Part shown: positions 8,530-18,496 of the stretch, one piece after another | Layout of the letters: each line of letters starts with the position of its first letter | Position numbering within the stretch: the stretch's first letter is position 1 | NCBI RefSeq assembly: GCF_001693435.1 | Contig: NZ_CM004509.1 | Span: forward strand, 372,001-436,000 | Direction: 5' to 3' | Length of the DNA stretch: 64,000 nucleotides | From: Gilliamella sp. wkB7 | Lineage (GTDB): Bacteria; Pseudomonadota; Gammaproteobacteria; Enterobacterales; Orbaceae | Made by a program: the position numbers and the translations under genes | The notes under the pieces: generated by a model | What the model was told of the DNA's origin: nothing | What the model saw: only the letters and a program-made list of their open reading frames with translations | Database searches by the model: none

Positions 8530-8868
8530 TTACACACTAAAAGATGAGCCACAACCACATGTTGTTGTCGCGTTTGGATTGTCCACCACAAAACGTGAAC
8601 CTTGTAAGCCTTCAACATAATCAATTGTACCACCGACTAAATATTGCAAACTCATTGGATCAACAACAAGTGAAACGCCATTTTTTTCGATAGCGAGATC
8701 ATCTTCATTTACTTTTTCATCAAAAGTGAAACCATATTGAAAACCACTACAACCACCACCCGTAATGTAAACTCGTAATTTGAGGTTTGGATTTTCTTCT
8801 TCTGTTACTAATAATTTAACTTTATTAGCGGCAGCATCTGTAAAGTTAATCGGAAAAGCATTACTCAT
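8530..8868 (-). CDS. erpA: iron-sulfur cluster insertion protein ErpA
   Basis: A-type Fe-S carrier that passes clusters to apoproteins such as those of isoprenoid synthesis and respiration. The three ligand cysteines are all present: Cys40 in GGGCSGF and Cys104/Cys106 in TTCGCGSSF at the C-terminus. I place the start at the ATG at 8868 (112 residues, as in E. coli) because GGGAG lies just upstream and homology begins there; a longer frame open to 8925 is not needed. Divergent from hemL, an arrangement also found near hemL in enterics. The erpA name rather than iscA or sufA rests on context and the N-terminal sequence. Confidence 0.92.
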   Translation of the reverse strand: MSNAFPINFTDAAANKVKLLVTEEENPNLKLRVYITGGGCSGFQYGFTFDEKVNEDDLAIEKNGVSLVVDPMSLQYLVGGTIDYVEGLQGSRFVVDNPNATTTCGCGSSFSV

Positions 8869-9022
8869 TTTTTTCTCCCAATATTTGATTGAGATATTAT
8901 AAACCTTTACTGATTGAAAATACAAAATGAAAACTTCTATTAAATAAATTTTTAATAGCTAACTTGAATTTATTTTCAATTTATGAATAAATACAACAAA
9001 ATTTTTCATAGAGGTCACCTTA

Positions 9023-10321
9023 ATGAGGCTAAATAAATTTAAGTCAGAAAAGTTGTATCATCAAGCATTATCTGTAATGCCTGGCGGTGTAAATTCTCCC
9101 GTGCGAGCTTTTAATGGTGTCGGTGGTACGCCATTATTTATTGAGCGCGCCGATGGCGCTTATATTTATGATGTTGATGGAAAAGCTTATATTGATTATG
9201 TAGGTTCTTGGGGGCCCATGATCTTAGGACATAACGATCAAGATGTAGCCAATGCAGTTATTCATGCCGTTCATAATGGTTTAAGTTATGGTGCTCCAAC
9301 AGAAATAGAAACTAAAGTTGCTAATCTTGTTACACAGTTAATGCCTTCAATTGAAATGCTACGTATGGTAAATTCGGGTACTGAAGCAACCATGAGCGCG
9401 ATTCGAGTTGCGCGTGGATTTACAAGACGTGACAAGATTATTAAGTTTGAAGGTTGTTATCATGGGCATGCAGATTATTTATTAGTTAAAGCTGGATCTG
9501 GTGCCCTCACCTTTGGCCATCCTACTTCACCAGGCGTGCCTAATGATTTTGTGAAGCATACGTTAGTGTGTGATTATAATAATTTAGCATCAGTCAAACA
9601 ACAATTTGAGCAATACCCTAACGATATTGCGGCTATTATTATCGAACCTGTCGCGGGTAATATGAATTGTGTGCCTGCGAAAAAAGAGTTTTTACATGGA
9701 TTACGGGAACTATGTGATGAATATGGAGCTTTACTAATTATAGATGAAGTAATGACAGGATTTAGAGTCGCATTGGGAGGAGCTCAAGATTATTATGATG
9801 TAGTACCTGATTTAACATGCTTAGGAAAAATTATTGGTGGTGGCATGCCTGTAGGTGCTTTTGGGGGGCGTGCTGACATTATGCAACAACTGGCCCCAAC
9901 TGGACCTATCTATCAAGCGGGTACATTATCTGGCAACCCTGTTGCTATGGCTGCAGGATACACAACTTTAAATAAACTAATGGATGTGGGTGTTTATCAA
10001 GAATTAACAGATAAAACCACAACCCTAGCTAATGGTCTAAAAATAGCGGCTAAAGCACATAATGTACCATTGGTAGTCAATTATGCTGGTGCTATGTTTG
10101 GACTATTTTTTACAACTGCTGATGAAGTAACCAGTTATCAGGATGTTATGCAGTGTAATATTGAATTATTCAAAAAATTCTATCATCATATGCTCGCTGA
10201 AGGTGTTTATCTTGCACCATCTGCATTTGAAGCAGGCTTCATGTCGATTAAGCACACCGACAGGGAGATCAATCACACAATTGATGCAGCAAATCGTTTT
10301 TTTAGTAACTTAAATTTTTAG
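9023..10321 (+). CDS. hemL: glutamate-1-semialdehyde 2,1-aminomutase
   Basis: PLP enzyme that converts glutamate-1-semialdehyde to 5-aminolevulinate in the C5 pathway of tetrapyrrole synthesis. The 432-residue length is normal. The PLP lysine is Lys269 in [11 protein letters not shown], the cofactor aspartate is in [10 protein letters not shown] (239-248), and the N-terminal [11 protein letters not shown] is characteristic. GAGGT precedes the ATG. Transcribed away from erpA. The organism can therefore make haem as well as import it through the Chu locus in this window. Confidence 0.97.
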   Translation: MRLNKFKSEKLYHQALSVMPGGVNSPVRAFNGVGGTPLFIERADGAYIYDVDGKAYIDYVGSWGPMILGHNDQDVANAVIHAVHNGLSYGAPTEIETKVANLVTQLMPSIEMLRMVNSGTEATMSAIRVARGFTRRDKIIKFEGCYHGHADYLLVKAGSGALTFGHPTSPGVPNDFVKHTLVCDYNNLASVKQQFEQYPNDIAAIIIEPVAGNMNCVPAKKEFLHGLRELCDEYGALLIIDEVMTGFRVALGGAQDYYDVVPDLTCLGKIIGGGMPVGAFGGRADIMQQLAPTGPIYQAGTLSGNPVAMAAGYTTLNKLMDVGVYQELTDKTTTLANGLKIAAKAHNVPLVVNYAGAMFGLFFTTADEVTSYQDVMQCNIELFKKFYHHMLAEGVYLAPSAFEAGFMSIKHTDREINHTIDAANRFFSNLNF

Positions 10322-10417
10322 TTTTTAAATTCTTTATTTTTTAACTGAAAACACGACACTATTTTTTAATACAATACAAAGATAAAAAATTAAACTATTA
10401 AAATAGGTAAATATTAT

Positions 10418-10894
10418 ATGGTTAATCCACTAAAAGAAGGTGAAAAAGCACCTGAGTTTTCATTACCTGACCAAGATGGTGAGCACATCAGCTTAAAAGA
10501 TTTTAAAGGTCAACGTGTTTTAATTTATTTTTATCCCAAAGCCATGACACCCGGTTGTACAGTGCAAGCTTGTAATTTACGAGATAGCTCTGACGATTTT
10601 AAAAAATACGATGTGGTGATCCTTGGTATTAGTACCGATAAACCTGAAAAGTTATCTCGATTTGTTGAAAAAGAAATGTTAAATTTTACTTTGCTTTCTG
10701 ATGAAAATCATGAAGTTTCCCAAGCGTTTGGTACTTGGGGGGAAAAAGAATTCATGGGTAAAACCTATGAAGGTATTCACCGAATAAGTTTTTTAATTAG
10801 CAAAGACGGTAACATTGAAAAAGTTTTTGATAATTTCAAAACGAGTGATCATCATGAAGTCGTTTTAGACTATCTAAGAAATCAATCTAACTAA
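10418..10894 (+). CDS. bcp: thiol peroxidase Bcp (peroxiredoxin Q)
   Basis: Thioredoxin-dependent peroxiredoxin of 158 residues that reduces H2O2 and organic peroxides in the cytosol. The active site PKAMTPGCTVQACNLRD contains peroxidatic Cys47 and resolving Cys52, the five-residue spacing typical of the BCP/PrxQ group. Where relatives often have 'PkdnTPGC', this one has Ala-Met. It is convergent with perM, and the two share a terminator hairpin. Confidence 0.95.
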   Translation: MVNPLKEGEKAPEFSLPDQDGEHISLKDFKGQRVLIYFYPKAMTPGCTVQACNLRDSSDDFKKYDVVILGISTDKPEKLSRFVEKEMLNFTLLSDENHEVSQAFGTWGEKEFMGKTYEGIHRISFLISKDGNIEKVFDNFKTSDHHEVVLDYLRNQSN

Positions 10895-10897
10895 TTT

Positions 10898-10930
10898 TTA
10901 AAGCAGATTAAATTGCTTAATCTGCTTTAA
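10898..10930. terminator. bidirectional terminator between bcp and perM
   Basis: Perfect 14-bp inverted repeat TTAAAGCAGATTAA / TTAATCTGCTTTAA (10898-10911, 10917-10930) with a 5-base loop, followed by a T-rich tract on the plus side. The right arm overlaps the end of perM. Confidence 0.8.
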
Positions 10931-12005
10931 TTTCTTTTAAACTATTATTATTTATATCTTCAGGTGTTGGCCAAGCGTTAATAATGGCTTTAACTAATGT
11001 TGCCAATGGTATCGCAAAAAATATTCCCCAAAATCCCCATAAGCCACCAAACACGATCACAGCGACAATAATAACTAAAGGATGAAGATTTAATTTCTCT
11101 GAAAATAAACAAGGCACTAATAAATTGCCATCCAAAGCTTGTATTAAAACGTAACATAGAATTAAATAACTAAATTCAGGACTTATTCCCCACTGAAAAA
11201 TAGCAATTAAAACCACAGGGATGCTTGAAATAATAATACCGATATACGGAATCAATACCGATAAACCAACAAAAACAGCAAGTAATAAACCATAATCCAA
11301 TCCAAAATACCAAAACGGAATATATACGCATACAGCTAAAATGATAATGTGTAACACATTGCCAACGATATAGTTTGAGATTTGCATATCCATTTCAGTG
11401 GCAACTTTATCTAAAATTGTACGATTTTTAGGTAATATTTTAGAACAATAGGCCCAGATTTTGGTTTTATCTTTTAATAAAAAAAACATCATTATTGGTA
11501 TCAAGACAGCATTAATTGCCATCGATACAAATCCTAATAAAGAAACAATGGAAAATTGCAATAATGAGTTGCCTGTTTGCACAACTTTACTAGTAATACC
11601 TTGAATTATGGAATCAAATAACCCAACATCAATTAATTCAGGATAATGTTGAGGTAGTGTAGTTAAGAAATTATTAGCAAAATTGAGCATGTTAGGGATA
11701 TTGGTTATCAAACTAATACTTTGTTGCCAAATTAGCGGTAATAAAATCATAAACCCAACAAAAACCACCATAATAAACAGTAATAAAACAATCACAACGG
11801 CGAGTGTTCTCGGTAAACCTCGTTTATGTAAAAAATTAACCGGACTATCGAGTAAATAGGATAGTACGATGGCAATTAAGATAGGTAGCAGAATTTTATT
11901 GAAAAAATAGATGATAATAAATAAGCCTAAAATAACCGCCATTAATGACACCACGTGCGGATCACTAAAACGCTTTTTATACCATTCCATAAACATTTTT
12001 AACAT
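10917..12005 (-). CDS. perM: AI-2E family transporter PerM
   Basis: Inner-membrane protein of about 362 residues with the eight-helix pattern of the AI-2E/PerM family (DUF20): paired helices at the N-terminus, a long amphipathic periplasmic segment around residues 90-150, and a C-terminal block with VGLSVLIPYIG and the GGLWGFWGIFFAIPLA region. Homologues export autoinducer-2 or act as antiporters; the substrate here is unknown. I start it at the ATG at 12005, with AGGAGA 7 bases upstream, rather than at the TTG immediately before. Convergent with bcp. Confidence 0.9.
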   Translation of the reverse strand: MLKMFMEWYKKRFSDPHVVSLMAVILGLFIIIYFFNKILLPILIAIVLSYLLDSPVNFLHKRGLPRTLAVVIVLLLFIMVVFVGFMILLPLIWQQSISLITNIPNMLNFANNFLTTLPQHYPELIDVGLFDSIIQGITSKVVQTGNSLLQFSIVSLLGFVSMAINAVLIPIMMFFLLKDKTKIWAYCSKILPKNRTILDKVATEMDMQISNYIVGNVLHIIILAVCVYIPFWYFGLDYGLLLAVFVGLSVLIPYIGIIISSIPVVLIAIFQWGISPEFSYLILCYVLIQALDGNLLVPCLFSEKLNLHPLVIIVAVIVFGGLWGFWGIFFAIPLATLVKAIINAWPTPEDINNNSLKEIKAD

Positions 12006-12057
12006 CAAAATTCTCCTATCATGCTTGTTTTTTTTAAATTATACACTTTTTGATTAA

Positions 12058-13587
12058 TTATTTTTTAAAACCACCTAATATACCACGGGTGATTTTTCTA
12101 CTAATTTGATTAACTACTTGTCTGGTGGCACTTTTAGCTAATTGTTGGGCAATACCATCATGCTGTCCCCCTTTTGGTCCTTTCGAACCAAAAAATATTG
12201 AACTGAAAAAATCAAGCAATCCACCACTATTTTTATTTTGTTGGTTATCAGCGTCATTATTGAGGTTTTGATTATTTTTATCGGTTTGAGAGTTAGATAA
12301 GTTATCTAATGAAAATCCATTTTTTAATATCTCATAAGCAGATTGACGATCTATAGTTGATCGATATTTATTATAATACTGGGAATGTTGAATAATTGCC
12401 GATTGATTTTCTGGAGACATAGCTCCCATTTTCGATCCTGGCGCAATCACAAAACCACGTTCGACCATATTTGGACGGCCTTTTTCATCTAAAAATGAAA
12501 TTAAAGCTTCACCAACACCTAATTCCATGATTGCTTTTTCAGTATCAAAACTTGGATTAGCACGCATTGTTTGCGCAGCAGTTTTAACAGCTTTTTGATC
12601 TTTCGGTGTAAAAGCTCGCAGGGCATGCTGAACACGATTACCTAATTGCCCGAGAACAGTATCCGGTATATCTGTCGGATTTTGCGAAGCAAAATAAATA
12701 CCCACGCCTTTAGAACGAATTAAGCGTACTACTTGTTCAATTTTTTCTAATAATGCTGGCGAGATATCATTAAACAATAAATGGGCTTCATCAAAAAAGA
12801 ATACCAATTTCGGTTTATCTGGATCGCCTATTTCTGGTAAATGCTCAAAAAGTTCGGATAACAACCATAAAAGAAAGACAGAATATAATTTAGGTGAATT
12901 ATATAATTTCTGTGCAGATAAAATATTGATAATTCCTCTTCCTTCTGCATTTACTTGCATCAAATCTTGAATATCAAGCATTGGTTCGCCAAGAAAAAAT
13001 TCCGCGCCTTGTTGTTCAAGTGTTAACAATCCACGTTGAATCGCCCCTATTGATGACAAAGAAATATTACCGTATCGAGTGGTAAACTGTTTGGCATTAT
13101 CACCTACAAATTGAATTAATGACCGTAGATCTTTGAAATCGAGTAATAATAAACCATTATCATCAGCAATTTTAAAAATCAGTTGTAATACGCCTGACTG
13201 AATATCATTAAGATTGAGTAACCGAGCCAGTAAAATTGGCCCTATATCTGATACTGTACTACGAACAGGAATCCCTTTTTCAGCAAATACATCCCATAGT
13301 TCAATGGGTGATGCATCAGGTTGCCAATTATAAACTCCTATATTTTCTAAACGAGATTTTAATTTTTCTGTTAAAACAGCTTTTTCGCCAAGACCAGTTA
13401 GATCGCCTTTAACATCAGCAAGAAAAACTGGTACGCCTATTTGCGAAAATCCTTCAGCCATTTTTTGTAATGTGACTGTTTTACCGGTACCTGTTGCGCC
13501 AGTAATTAAACCATGACGATTAGCTAATGCTGCTACGATGGATAAATCTTTGCCATGGCTTTTGGCGATGATGATCGATTCACTCAT
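12058..13587 (-). CDS. yjgR: HerA-like ATPase, DUF853 (YjgR)
   Basis: Predicted P-loop NTPase of 509 residues belonging to the HerA/FtsK-like DUF853 family. Walker A is GATGTGKT (30-37) and Walker B is [13 protein letters not shown] (about 262-274). A conserved arginine-finger region, [11 protein letters not shown], follows. Near the C-terminus an Asn/Gln-rich linker (about 428-455) leads to a Gly/Lys-rich tail that varies between species. The function of YjgR is not established; relatives pump or remodel nucleic acids or membranes. GAGG precedes the ATG. Same strand as perM, 52 bases upstream of it. Confidence 0.9.
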   Translation of the reverse strand: MSESIIIAKSHGKDLSIVAALANRHGLITGATGTGKTVTLQKMAEGFSQIGVPVFLADVKGDLTGLGEKAVLTEKLKSRLENIGVYNWQPDASPIELWDVFAEKGIPVRSTVSDIGPILLARLLNLNDIQSGVLQLIFKIADDNGLLLLDFKDLRSLIQFVGDNAKQFTTRYGNISLSSIGAIQRGLLTLEQQGAEFFLGEPMLDIQDLMQVNAEGRGIINILSAQKLYNSPKLYSVFLLWLLSELFEHLPEIGDPDKPKLVFFFDEAHLLFNDISPALLEKIEQVVRLIRSKGVGIYFASQNPTDIPDTVLGQLGNRVQHALRAFTPKDQKAVKTAAQTMRANPSFDTEKAIMELGVGEALISFLDEKGRPNMVERGFVIAPGSKMGAMSPENQSAIIQHSQYYNKYRSTIDRQSAYEILKNGFSLDNLSNSQTDKNNQNLNNDADNQQNKNSGGLLDFFSSIFFGSKGPKGGQHDGIAQQLAKSATRQVVNQISRKITRGILGGFKK

Positions 13588-13754
13588 GGATTAACCTCTT
13601 GTAAAATTGTTATTTAATATTGGATGTTACAAAAACAATTGGCCAATTTTGTCAATTAAATGCTTTTTACTGTTAAAGTTTTAAATAATATTGTATTCTG
13701 AATTAGCAGTAACCGCTATTTTTATTATCCATCTAGCCAATATAAGGAGCCGTT

Positions 13755-13985
13755 ATGTTTCCAGAATATCGCGAATTAATCTCTAAATTAAAAAATAACG
13801 ATTTACGTTTTCAAAAATTGTTCGATTTACACAATGAACTTGATCAAAAAATCAAAAATATTGAGTCTGGAATTACTGTTGACACTAGCGAAACGATCGA
13901 TGCATTGAAAAAACAAAAATTAAAGCTGAAAGATGAAATTTATGATATTTTAAGGAAAACCAATGATAACCATTTAAAATTATGA
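13755..13985 (+). CDS. YdcH family protein (DUF465)
   Basis: 76-residue, highly charged, all-helical protein that matches the small DUF465/YdcH family: FPEYRELISKLKNNDLRF at the N-terminus and LKKQKLKLKDEIYDIL at the C-terminus, forming a coiled coil. The function of the family is unknown. AAGGAG lies six bases before the ATG, and an intrinsic terminator follows 55 bases after the stop, so it is a single-gene transcript. Confidence 0.85.
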   Translation: MFPEYRELISKLKNNDLRFQKLFDLHNELDQKIKNIESGITVDTSETIDALKKQKLKLKDEIYDILRKTNDNHLKL

Positions 13986-14040
13986 TTAATTAGATAGTTA
14001 TTATAAATTGATAAATAGATGTGAAAATTAGTGTGTAATA

Positions 14041-14066
14041 AAAAACCCCAATTAATGGGGTTTTTT
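14041..14066 (+). terminator. intrinsic terminator after the ydcH-like gene
   Basis: AAAACCCC-AATTAAT-GGGGTTTT hairpin followed by further T residues. The symmetric A-run on the left lets it work in both directions, so it may also end the leftward mgtA transcript. Confidence 0.85.
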
Positions 14067-14131
14067 ATTTTATATCAACTTGAATAGTTACACCAACCAT
14101 TTCATTATAATGTTGATGATTAAGCTTTTTA

Positions 14132-14212
14132 TTACTTAACTGATTGTTGTTGAGCCTTTTTTTGTTTACGGCTTTTAATTAGTACAATTAAGTTTTTATG
14201 TGGTGTTTTCAT
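14132..14212 (-). CDS. putative 26-residue basic peptide downstream of mgtA
   Basis: Minus-strand small ORF starting at 14212 with an AAAGGAAA ribosome-binding sequence 8 bases upstream and two adjacent stop codons at its end. The 26-residue product starts MKTPHKNLIVLIKSRKQ and ends in a Lys/Gln-rich tail; about a third of residues are Lys or Arg. It sits 120 bases after the mgtA stop and before a terminator that would end the transcript. I do not know a family. The strong ribosome-binding sequence makes translation plausible; conservation is unchecked. Confidence 0.4.
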   Translation of the reverse strand: MKTPHKNLIVLIKSRKQKKAQQQSVK

Positions 14213-14332
14213 GTGTTATTTCCTTTTTGTTGTAATTGTATGATTCACAAGATATTTTTAATAAATATAATTTTGAGATATAGTTTTACTATATAAGTGA
14301 AATTGACATCACTTATATAGTCATCAATAAAG

Positions 14333-17041
14333 CTAGAACCATTGCCCAAAACGCTTGATATAAATGCGTTTCATTAATTGAGCAACACAGCAATAGCTAA
14401 ATAAAGTTGCTAATAGCCATGGGAAATATGACCAAGGTAATGGTTGCAATCCAATTAATCCACCTAATGGTGAAAATGGAATATAAATACCCACTGCCAT
14501 AATTAGCATTGTCATTACAATAACTGGGAATGCTGCTGTACTTTGAACAAATGGAATTTTTTGTGTTCTAAGCATGTGCACAACCAACGTTTGTGATAAC
14601 AATCCTTCAATAAACCAACCTGAATGGAACAGTGATTGCGCTTCAATACTGTTTGCACCAAATATAAACCACATTAGTGCATACGTTGTGATATCAAAAA
14701 TGGACGATGTTGGTCCTATCCAAATCATAAAACGTCCAATATTTCGTGCATCCCATTTACGTGGTTTTTGTAAAAACTCTTCATCCATCTTATCCCATGG
14801 TAAGGAGAGTTGTGAAATATCATACAGCAAGTTTTGAATAAGTAAATGTATTGCTAACATAGGTAAAAACGGTAAAAACGCACTAGCTACCAATACTGAG
14901 AATATATTACCAAAGTTAGAACTTGCCGTCATGTTAAGATATTTCATGATATTACCGAAAGTTTCACGACCACAAATAACACCTTCTTCTAATACCATAA
15001 GGCTTTTTTCCAAAAGGATAATATCTGCCGATTCTTTGGCAATATCTGTCGCGGTATCAACTGAGATCCCCACATCAGCATCACGTAATGCAGGTGCATC
15101 ATTAATACCATCACCTAGAAAACCAACGGTATGACCATTATCTTGCAATAAACGAATTATACGTGATTTTTGCAATGGTGTTAATTTAGCAAAAATAGTA
15201 CGTTGTTCAATTTGTACTTTTAGCTCTGCATCATCCATTGTTTCAATTTCAGTACCTAGTAAGGGAATACCAGGTTCTAAACCTACTTCACGGCAGACTT
15301 TAATGGTGATTATTTCATTATCACCTGTTAACACTTTAACGCCAACACCGTGTTCGTTTAATGCTGAAATAGCCTCATAAGCGCTCTCTTTGGGCGGATC
15401 TAAGAAAGTTAAAAATCCACGAATCGCTAAAGCTTTTTCGTCTTGAACATTGTATTGAGTTTTAGTCTGGGTAACAGGAATATCTTTTATACCAACAGCT
15501 AATACTCTAAAACCATCTTTATTGTAGTTATGAGCCAATTCAATCAATGCTTTCTTACGGTTTTCGTCTAACGGTAAATATTCTCCATTTTCATAAACAA
15601 AATCCGAAATTGATAGCATTTCTTCAACGGCACCTTTACAGATCATTAAATGATTATCATCATTGCCTTGAACAACAACAGATAAGCGACGACGAACAAA
15701 ATCAAAAGGTAATTCATCAATTTTTTTATAAAAACCAATACCTACTTTTTTGACACTGGTCTTTTCTTCTGCAAAACGGATGATGGCTTTATCCATCAAG
15801 TTTTTCATTCCACTTTGATAGTAACTATTGAGCCATGCTAGTTGTAATACAGATGGATCAATTTGCCCATTAATATCTAAATGATGTTCTAAAATGATTT
15901 TATCTTGAGTCAATGTACCCGTTTTATCAGTACATAAAATGTCCATTGCACCAAAGTTTTGAATAGCGTTCAAACGTTTCACAACAACTTTGCGCTTTGC
16001 CATTCCAACAGCACCTTTGGCAAGATTTGCACTCACGATCATTGGTAACATTTCAGGTGTTAAACCAACCGCAACAGCTAAAGCAAATAATGCTGCTTCT
16101 CCCCAATCACCTTTAGTGAATCCATTTATTAATAAAACAATAGGAACCATTACTAACATAAAGCGAATCAATAACCAACTTACGCTGTTCACACCACGAT
16201 CGAATGAAGTTTCGGCTCTCGATCCTACTATCGATTTAGCTAACGAACCAAAATGGGTATCAGCACCTGTCGCAACCACAATAGCAGTTGCCGTTCCGCT
16301 CACTACATTTGTGCCCATAAAGCAGACATTATTAACATCCAGTACATTATCTTTATCGATATCGGCAGCATCAACATTATCACTGTTTTTTTGAGTTACA
16401 GCACCTAATGTGTCATATTTTTCAACAGGAATTGATTCTCCTGTTAATACTGCTTGGCTAACAAATAAATCACGTGATTCAATCAAACGAATATCGGCAG
16501 GGATCATATCGCCTGCTGACAAATAAACAATATCACCTGGTACAATTTCACTTAATGGTATTTCAATACGTTCTGGGCTCATATCTTTATGTGCTCGGCG
16601 CAATACCGTTGCAGTGGTTCGGATCATAGATTTTAAAGCTTCGGCAGCCTTGTTTGATCTAAATTCCTGCCAAAAACGTAATATTCCACTCAGTGTTACC
16701 ATAGTGAGGATAATGATAACGCCTGTCAAATCGGTCTCTTCACCGCCTTGTAGTGGTAACCAGTAATCAGTAACAAAACTAACTATAGCTAATATCAACA
16801 ATACAAATATAAATGGATTTTTAAAAGCTAATAGTAATTGGGCAAAAGCAGAAGGTACTTTTTCACGAGCAACTTCATTTTTTCCATATTGTTCCAATCT
16901 TGATTTTGCACTTTCTTGAGTTAATCCAGAAAGACTTGATTGGAAATTAGATAAAATGTTATCAAGACTGTTTTGAGCTTCTTTAAGTGCCTTTATGTTT
17001 GAAGTATTTTCTGTCTTTACTTTAGATGTTTTTTTAGTCAT
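14333..17041 (-). CDS. mgtA: magnesium-translocating P-type ATPase
   Basis: P3B ATPase of 902 residues that imports Mg2+ at the inner membrane. The phosphorylated Asp372 lies in CTDKTGTLT (370-378), the dephosphorylation loop is LTGES (199-203), and the Mg2+-pump signature GLTPEMLPMI (326-335) in transmembrane helix 4 is complete. The hinge motif FLGDGINDAPALRDADVGISVD follows in the P-domain. Length and topology match MgtA/MgtB. It is preceded by a leader of about 520 bases with a putative leader peptide and a strong promoter, as expected for a gene controlled by Mg2+ through its 5' leader. No mgtC lies beside it, favouring the name mgtA. Confidence 0.95.
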   Translation of the reverse strand: MTKKTSKVKTENTSNIKALKEAQNSLDNILSNFQSSLSGLTQESAKSRLEQYGKNEVAREKVPSAFAQLLLAFKNPFIFVLLILAIVSFVTDYWLPLQGGEETDLTGVIIILTMVTLSGILRFWQEFRSNKAAEALKSMIRTTATVLRRAHKDMSPERIEIPLSEIVPGDIVYLSAGDMIPADIRLIESRDLFVSQAVLTGESIPVEKYDTLGAVTQKNSDNVDAADIDKDNVLDVNNVCFMGTNVVSGTATAIVVATGADTHFGSLAKSIVGSRAETSFDRGVNSVSWLLIRFMLVMVPIVLLINGFTKGDWGEAALFALAVAVGLTPEMLPMIVSANLAKGAVGMAKRKVVVKRLNAIQNFGAMDILCTDKTGTLTQDKIILEHHLDINGQIDPSVLQLAWLNSYYQSGMKNLMDKAIIRFAEEKTSVKKVGIGFYKKIDELPFDFVRRRLSVVVQGNDDNHLMICKGAVEEMLSISDFVYENGEYLPLDENRKKALIELAHNYNKDGFRVLAVGIKDIPVTQTKTQYNVQDEKALAIRGFLTFLDPPKESAYEAISALNEHGVGVKVLTGDNEIITIKVCREVGLEPGIPLLGTEIETMDDAELKVQIEQRTIFAKLTPLQKSRIIRLLQDNGHTVGFLGDGINDAPALRDADVGISVDTATDIAKESADIILLEKSLMVLEEGVICGRETFGNIMKYLNMTASSNFGNIFSVLVASAFLPFLPMLAIHLLIQNLLYDISQLSLPWDKMDEEFLQKPRKWDARNIGRFMIWIGPTSSIFDITTYALMWFIFGANSIEAQSLFHSGWFIEGLLSQTLVVHMLRTQKIPFVQSTAAFPVIVMTMLIMAVGIYIPFSPLGGLIGLQPLPWSYFPWLLATLFSYCCVAQLMKRIYIKRFGQWF

Positions 17042-17565
17042 AGTCTGTACCTATCCATACTTTTTAGACAAAAGGAACCTATTCCTAAGTTAAATTCTAA
17101 CTAGGCATATATCAGTTCTTATTGGCTAAAATCTAAACGCAAAGCAATAACTAGCTATTCAAGCTAATGCTTGGCATAAAATAAAATTTTAGAGAAATTA
17201 AAATTAGTTAAGAGTTAGATACAACTTGGTGGCTCTAAATGCTTGTCTGTAAGATATAATACTCTTAAAAGCACTTTAAGGGCGCAATGATGTTTTGAAT
17301 TTGAGTGATAGCATGTAGAAAACTGCATATCGTTCACCGTTACCGTTTTTATCAATTTCGGCTCGTGAACTGAAAAAATAACTATTTAGACAGGTTCATT
17401 AACCGACAATGATGTGTTTGAATTTATCTCCCCACTGTTTGGGGTGACCCGATTGAGTGTCCATATTTCTCCTGTAAATTGAACTCTACCCTTTGGATTT
17501 CAACTTTTCTTCACCCTCATTTTTAAACTGCTTTGATAGTTAAAAAAGAAAGAAAAGCTCCAAGG
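17042..17565 (-). promoter_or_regulatory. long 5' leader of mgtA, probable Mg2+-responsive element
   Basis: About 520 bases lie between the predicted promoter and the mgtA start. They contain a 21-codon ORF with a good ribosome-binding sequence (17399-17464) and potential stems. One is CCCC/GGGG inside that ORF. Another is a long-range pair GTTCAC/GTGAAC around 17328-17370. Enteric mgtA leaders sense Mg2+ and translation of a leader peptide in this way. I could not match the M-box consensus, so the mechanism is inferred from layout only. Confidence 0.5.
17399..17464 (-). CDS. putative mgtA leader peptide (21 aa)
   Basis: Minus-strand ORF with ACAGGAGAAAT immediately before its ATG (17464), the best ribosome-binding sequence in the leader. 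The product, beginning MDTQSGHPKQWGDKF, does not resemble the proline-rich MgtL peptide of Salmonella. The codons for GHPKQW form a CCCC/GGGG hairpin, so ribosome position would alter the fold. The role as a leader peptide is inference. Confidence 0.45.
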   Translation of the reverse strand: MDTQSGHPKQWGDKFKHIIVG

Positions 17566-17572
17566 CGGGCAA

Positions 17573-17601
17573 GTTATACGCTTTTCATAAAAAGAAGTCA
17601 A
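17573..17601 (-). promoter_or_regulatory. sigma-70 promoter for the mgtA leader
   Basis: On the minus strand TTGACT (17596-17601), a 17-base spacer and TATAAC (17573-17578), near-consensus. Just upstream is CAGTTTTACGTGCTGTTTTTA, a loose direct repeat that might be a PhoP-type box, but the match to GTTTA repeats is poor. Confidence 0.6.
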
Positions 17602-17728
17602 CCTGTTATCAAAAAAATATGTCGAGTTCGCTTAAAAACAGCACGTAAAACTGCTTAATGCTTAAATTTAGCATAGAATTAATACACGTTTTATTCGATA
17701 TCAGATATAATTGTACTATGATTAATTA

Positions 17729-18397
17729 ATGTGGATTATTGAAATGGAAATCTCAGAATTACTCCATGACAATTGGTTCAATTTGGTTATTATATTCACA
17801 CTTTCTTGTGTTGCTTTTGTATACAAAAGTCCAAAATCCAGTAAATACTTCGACAACCTCATCAAATATGCCGATATTTTAGAAAAAACATCTCAACCAA
17901 AGTATCAACGTGACTACTTAAGTAATATAAAAAAGAAATTACTTTGGGATAAAATCTGTTTTTATAAATCAGGTGATATTGAAAAAGAGAATATTGCTAT
18001 GTCACTTGTTAATGCCGACGTAAATAATATTATTGATCTGACACAATTAAATTTATTAACCCAATATTTTACTATCCAAAAAAATCGCCTAATACCACTA
18101 GCATTTTACTCAATTAAAGAAGTTGTACTTAGCGGTATCATATTAATTTTTGCACTTATTTTATTACTATTTAATATTGATAGAATCTTTAGTTCACCTT
18201 GGATTGTCAATATTATCATTTCGATTTTGACTATTTTTATCATTTTGTTTATTACATGTCGTTTTGCACTCGATCCAATCAAACGATTGAAAACCTATTT
18301 GGTCATTCTAAAAAATCAAACTTTTTTACAAAGAGCAAACAATGAACTGACTAAAATTATTGAAGAACGACACACAAACAACCGTACGTTAGAATAA
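17729..18397 (+). CDS. hypothetical membrane protein
   Basis: Unrecognised 222-residue protein. It has one hydrophobic segment near the N-terminus (LVIIFTLSCVAFVY, about 19-32), a soluble middle of 100 residues, then two strong helices (VVLSGIILIFALILLLF, about 131-147, and IVNIIISILTIFIILFI, about 159-175) and a basic C-terminal tail. No catalytic motif is visible. The ATG at 17744 (MEISELL) is an alternative start with GGA eight bases upstream. It is convergent with topB, isolated from neighbours and may be accessory. Confidence 0.6.
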   Translation: MWIIEMEISELLHDNWFNLVIIFTLSCVAFVYKSPKSSKYFDNLIKYADILEKTSQPKYQRDYLSNIKKKLLWDKICFYKSGDIEKENIAMSLVNADVNNIIDLTQLNLLTQYFTIQKNRLIPLAFYSIKEVVLSGIILIFALILLLFNIDRIFSSPWIVNIIISILTIFIILFITCRFALDPIKRLKTYLVILKNQTFLQRANNELTKIIEERHTNNRTLE

Positions 18398-18496
18398 CAA
18401 TTGATCAACAAACCGATTGGTAACCAAGTGATATAAATAAATAGGTTAAACGCTATTTTCAATAATACGATTCATCCTGTTTTTTTAATATGAGGG

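Noticed and set aside
8869..8925. N-terminal extension of erpA
   Set aside because: The ATG at 8868 has a GGGAG sequence and gives the normal length; the extension is not conserved in the family.
14574..16394. Plus-strand ORFs opposite mgtA
   Set aside because: Antisense frames of a well-conserved P-type ATPase; no starts of quality and no recognisable protein.
17042..17565. M-box (ykoK) Mg2+ riboswitch in the mgtA leader
   Set aside because: I could not line up the conserved M-box core; only the general leader layout with a short ORF is supported.
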